From Candidatus Methanogasteraceae archaeon UBA261 (lineage in GTDB: Archaea > Halobacteriota > Methanosarcinia > Methanosarcinales > Methanogasteraceae), in NCBI GenBank assembly GCA_002506015.1, contig DAWR01000178.1, forward strand, positions 1 through 6,871: a stretch of DNA of 6,871 nt, read 5' to 3'. Of this stretch, positions 5,451-6,871 are shown piece after piece. How positions within the stretch are numbered: position 1 is the stretch's first letter; each line of letters begins with the position of its first letter. The notes beneath the pieces are model-generated. The model saw only the letters and a program-made list of their open reading frames with translations, ran no database searches and was not told the DNA's origin. Made by a program: the position numbers and the translations under genes.

Positions 5451-6355
5451 GTGCTTCGCCTCCTTGGCTTCTGCAGATGCCATTTCAGTATTCCGGTGTT
5501 GAGCATCCACGTATTCATCAGATCGGCAACGAGACCGAAGAGAAGCACAATTGAGATATCACTGATGATGCTGATCTGCGGAAACGACGGCACGATTACG
5601 TAGGAATACGCCGAGACAAGGTACATCACCAGGAGTGCGGCGAGTGTTGTTCCGGTCATGGTCAGACCTGTTGTCATAGCATGTGTTACCTTGTCATCCA
5701 GTTTGCCCCTCCGTTTGAGCAGCCTTGTTGTGAGAAGAATGTCACTATCCACCGAATACCCGATCAGCATCAATAGCGCTGCAACGGTTCCGAGCGAGAG
5801 TTCGATTCCTGTGATTGCAATGAACGCCGCTGCGATCGCGATATCAGAGAATGCCGAGAGCACAACTGCAACCGAGGGCACAAACGTCCTGAATATCAGA
5901 AAGACGACGACTGCCATCAAGCAGAACGATATCAGTATCGCTTTTATCGCCTGCGTCTGGAGCGATTTCGCATACGTCGGGTCTGCTTGCTGGATAAGCG
6001 GATCCGCATCCCCATACTCGTTATTTGTCTTCTCTACAAGCGATTTTTTATCATCCTCTGACATCGGACCGAATTTGATCATCTTGCGGTTGCCGGCATC
6101 GCTCACATCGACTACCGGATAGTCAGAAAACGCAGCCTTCAGAGCATCATGCGAGTCATGGCTGTCGATCTGGACGATTGTTCCCCCTTCAAACTGAAAT
6201 CCGAGACGTACAGGTGATCCTGTGATTGCATACATTCCCCCGAGTACCACCAGTGCAATTACGAGCACAATCAACGGTGGGATGACCAGTTGTTTCGGCG
6301 TATGGGTCCGGACGTACTGATCGAACCTCGATACAAGATTTGCTATTTTATTCAT
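5447..6355 (-). CDS. secF: Protein-export membrane protein SecF
   Basis: 302-residue partner of SecD in the membrane. One helix at about 23-43 is followed by the LGFQFEGGT motif (51-59), an extracytoplasmic domain (about 60-134), and five more helices at about 136-156, 161-183, 187-209, 232-253 and 263-285. The conserved GYSVDSDILL motif (199-208) sits in the fourth helix. This six-helix layout and length are normal for archaeal SecF. The order secF then secD is the usual one in euryarchaea, the reverse of bacteria. The ATG at 6355 overlaps the last base of the upstream stop (TAATG) and has an AAGGAGA site seven bases ahead. The C-terminus is basic (KPRRRST), consistent with a cytoplasmic end. 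Confidence 0.96.
   Translation of the reverse strand: MNKIANLVSRFDQYVRTHTPKQLVIPPLIVLVIALVVLGGMYAITGSPVRLGFQFEGGTIVQIDSHDSHDALKAAFSDYPVVDVSDAGNRKMIKFGPMSEDDKKSLVEKTNNEYGDADPLIQQADPTYAKSLQTQAIKAILISFCLMAVVVFLIFRTFVPSVAVVLSAFSDIAIAAAFIAITGIELSLGTVAALLMLIGYSVDSDILLTTRLLKRRGKLDDKVTHAMTTGLTMTGTTLAALLVMYLVSAYSYVIVPSFPQISIISDISIVLLFGLVADLMNTWMLNTGILKWHLQKPRRRST
5457..5463 (-). promoter_or_regulatory. Ribosome binding site that fixes the SecD start
   Basis: GGAGGCG on the minus strand, six bases before the ATG at 5450 and inside the last codons of secF. It supports the ATGA-overlap start over the in-frame upstream ATG at 5510. Confidence 0.8.
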
Positions 6356-6871
6356 TATCGTTTCTCCTTGATTGCATCAGCGATTAGCCCGGCCACACTG
6401 ATTACGCTCACGCTTTTGTCGAGCGTATCGGTCGCCATGATCTCCTCAATTCCTGATGCAAATAGACGTAACACAGCGTTTCTGACGAGCACCGGGTGGA
6501 CGCATGTGGCAAACACCCGGTTTGCACCGTTTTCGTCCAGCACTCTGGTCGTCTCTGCGATTGTGCCCCCTGTTGAGATGATATCATCCATTATAACGAC
6601 ATCTCTTCCGGAAACATCCATTTTCTTTCCTTTTATCAATACATCCTCTCCACTCAAGCGTGTTTTCTCCATGTAATCAAAATCAACTCCGAGATGCTCT
6701 GCAGCAGATCGCACAAGCTCGATTGCACCTTCGTCCGGCGCAACGATCATTGGATCGTCAAGTTCCATTGCTGCGATGCGCTCGCCAATCACTGGCGCGG
6801 CATTGAGATCGGTTGCAGGCGCATCAAAGTACGAAAGAACATTCTGGTTGTGGATATTCACTGTATAGACT
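6355..6871 (-). CDS. prs: Ribose-phosphate pyrophosphokinase (PRPP synthetase), C-terminal part (cut by window edge)
   Basis: Makes phosphoribosyl pyrophosphate from ribose 5-phosphate and ATP, the precursor for purine, pyrimidine, histidine and tryptophan synthesis. The visible 172 residues are the C-terminal portion; the frame stays open to the right edge (starting VYTVNIHNQ), so the true start lies outside, and the in-frame GTG at 6861 is internal. Visible features are VNIHNQNVLSYFDAP, the DEGA segment (APDEGAIELV), the flexible-loop segment EKTRLSGEDV with the catalytic Lys and Arg, and the PRPP-binding loop VVIMDDIISTGGT (two Asp, then STGGT), followed by FATCVHPVL and the usual C-terminal VSVISVAGLIADAI. 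It is close to archaeal PRPP synthetases, which total about 280-290 residues. It ends in TAA overlapping the SecF ATG by one base, so it leads the cluster seen here. Confidence 0.93.
   Translation of the reverse strand, partial: VYTVNIHNQNVLSYFDAPATDLNAAPVIGERIAAMELDDPMIVAPDEGAIELVRSAAEHLGVDFDYMEKTRLSGEDVLIKGKKMDVSGRDVVIMDDIISTGGTIAETTRVLDENGANRVFATCVHPVLVRNAVLRLFASGIEEIMATDTLDKSVSVISVAGLIADAIKEKR
6363..6369 (-). promoter_or_regulatory. Ribosome binding site of secF inside the prs 3' end
   Basis: AAGGAGA on the minus strand, seven bases before the secF ATG at 6355, within the last codons of prs. Confidence 0.72.

Overview
The window suggests a euryarchaeon of the methanogenic or methane-oxidising kind, probably a Methanomicrobia/Methanosarcinales relative. 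It carries formylmethanofuran dehydrogenase genes (C1 metabolism), an archaeal-type SecF/SecD pair, a free-standing alanyl-tRNA editing protein of the AlaX type, an archaeal DHH/DHHA1 nuclease and an archaeal-type PRPP synthetase. The species cannot be fixed from this piece. All recognisable genes lie on the minus strand, and most have strong GGAG-type ribosome binding sites. The window cuts a gene at each end.

Read in the direction of transcription (right to left), bases 6871-1689 hold a tightly packed cluster: ribose-phosphate pyrophosphokinase (C-terminal part), SecF, SecD, a RecJ-like DHH phosphoesterase and AlaX. The junctions are TAATG or ATGA overlaps or gaps of 3-6 bases, so this looks like one operon. 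It joins nucleotide supply (PRPP), protein translocation (the SecDF membrane accessory), nucleic-acid processing (DHH nuclease) and translation quality control (AlaX).

Bases 1688 to about 1220 interrupt the gene-dense pattern. The stretch is much more A+T-rich than its surroundings: by hand count 17 of 60 bases are G or C in 1441-1500, against 37 of 60 in 1141-1200. It has no recognisable minus-strand gene. It holds one unidentified plus-strand open frame (1332-1655) and a 13-base inverted repeat (1220-1232 and 1369-1381) whose left outer edge falls where recognisable FwdC sequence stops.

Bases 1250-1 hold the second cluster, formylmethanofuran dehydrogenase subunits in the order C-D-B. FwdC is only the C-terminal half of the usual protein, FwdD is complete, and FwdB runs off the left edge after 156 residues. 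This enzyme reduces CO2 onto methanofuran (or runs in reverse) with a Mo/W bis-pterin cofactor bound by B and D. No FwdA lies next to FwdC. The truncation, the base-composition break and the inverted repeat together point to an insertion, deletion or rearrangement, or an assembly join, near base 1220. I found no CRISPR array, rRNA or convincing tRNA.
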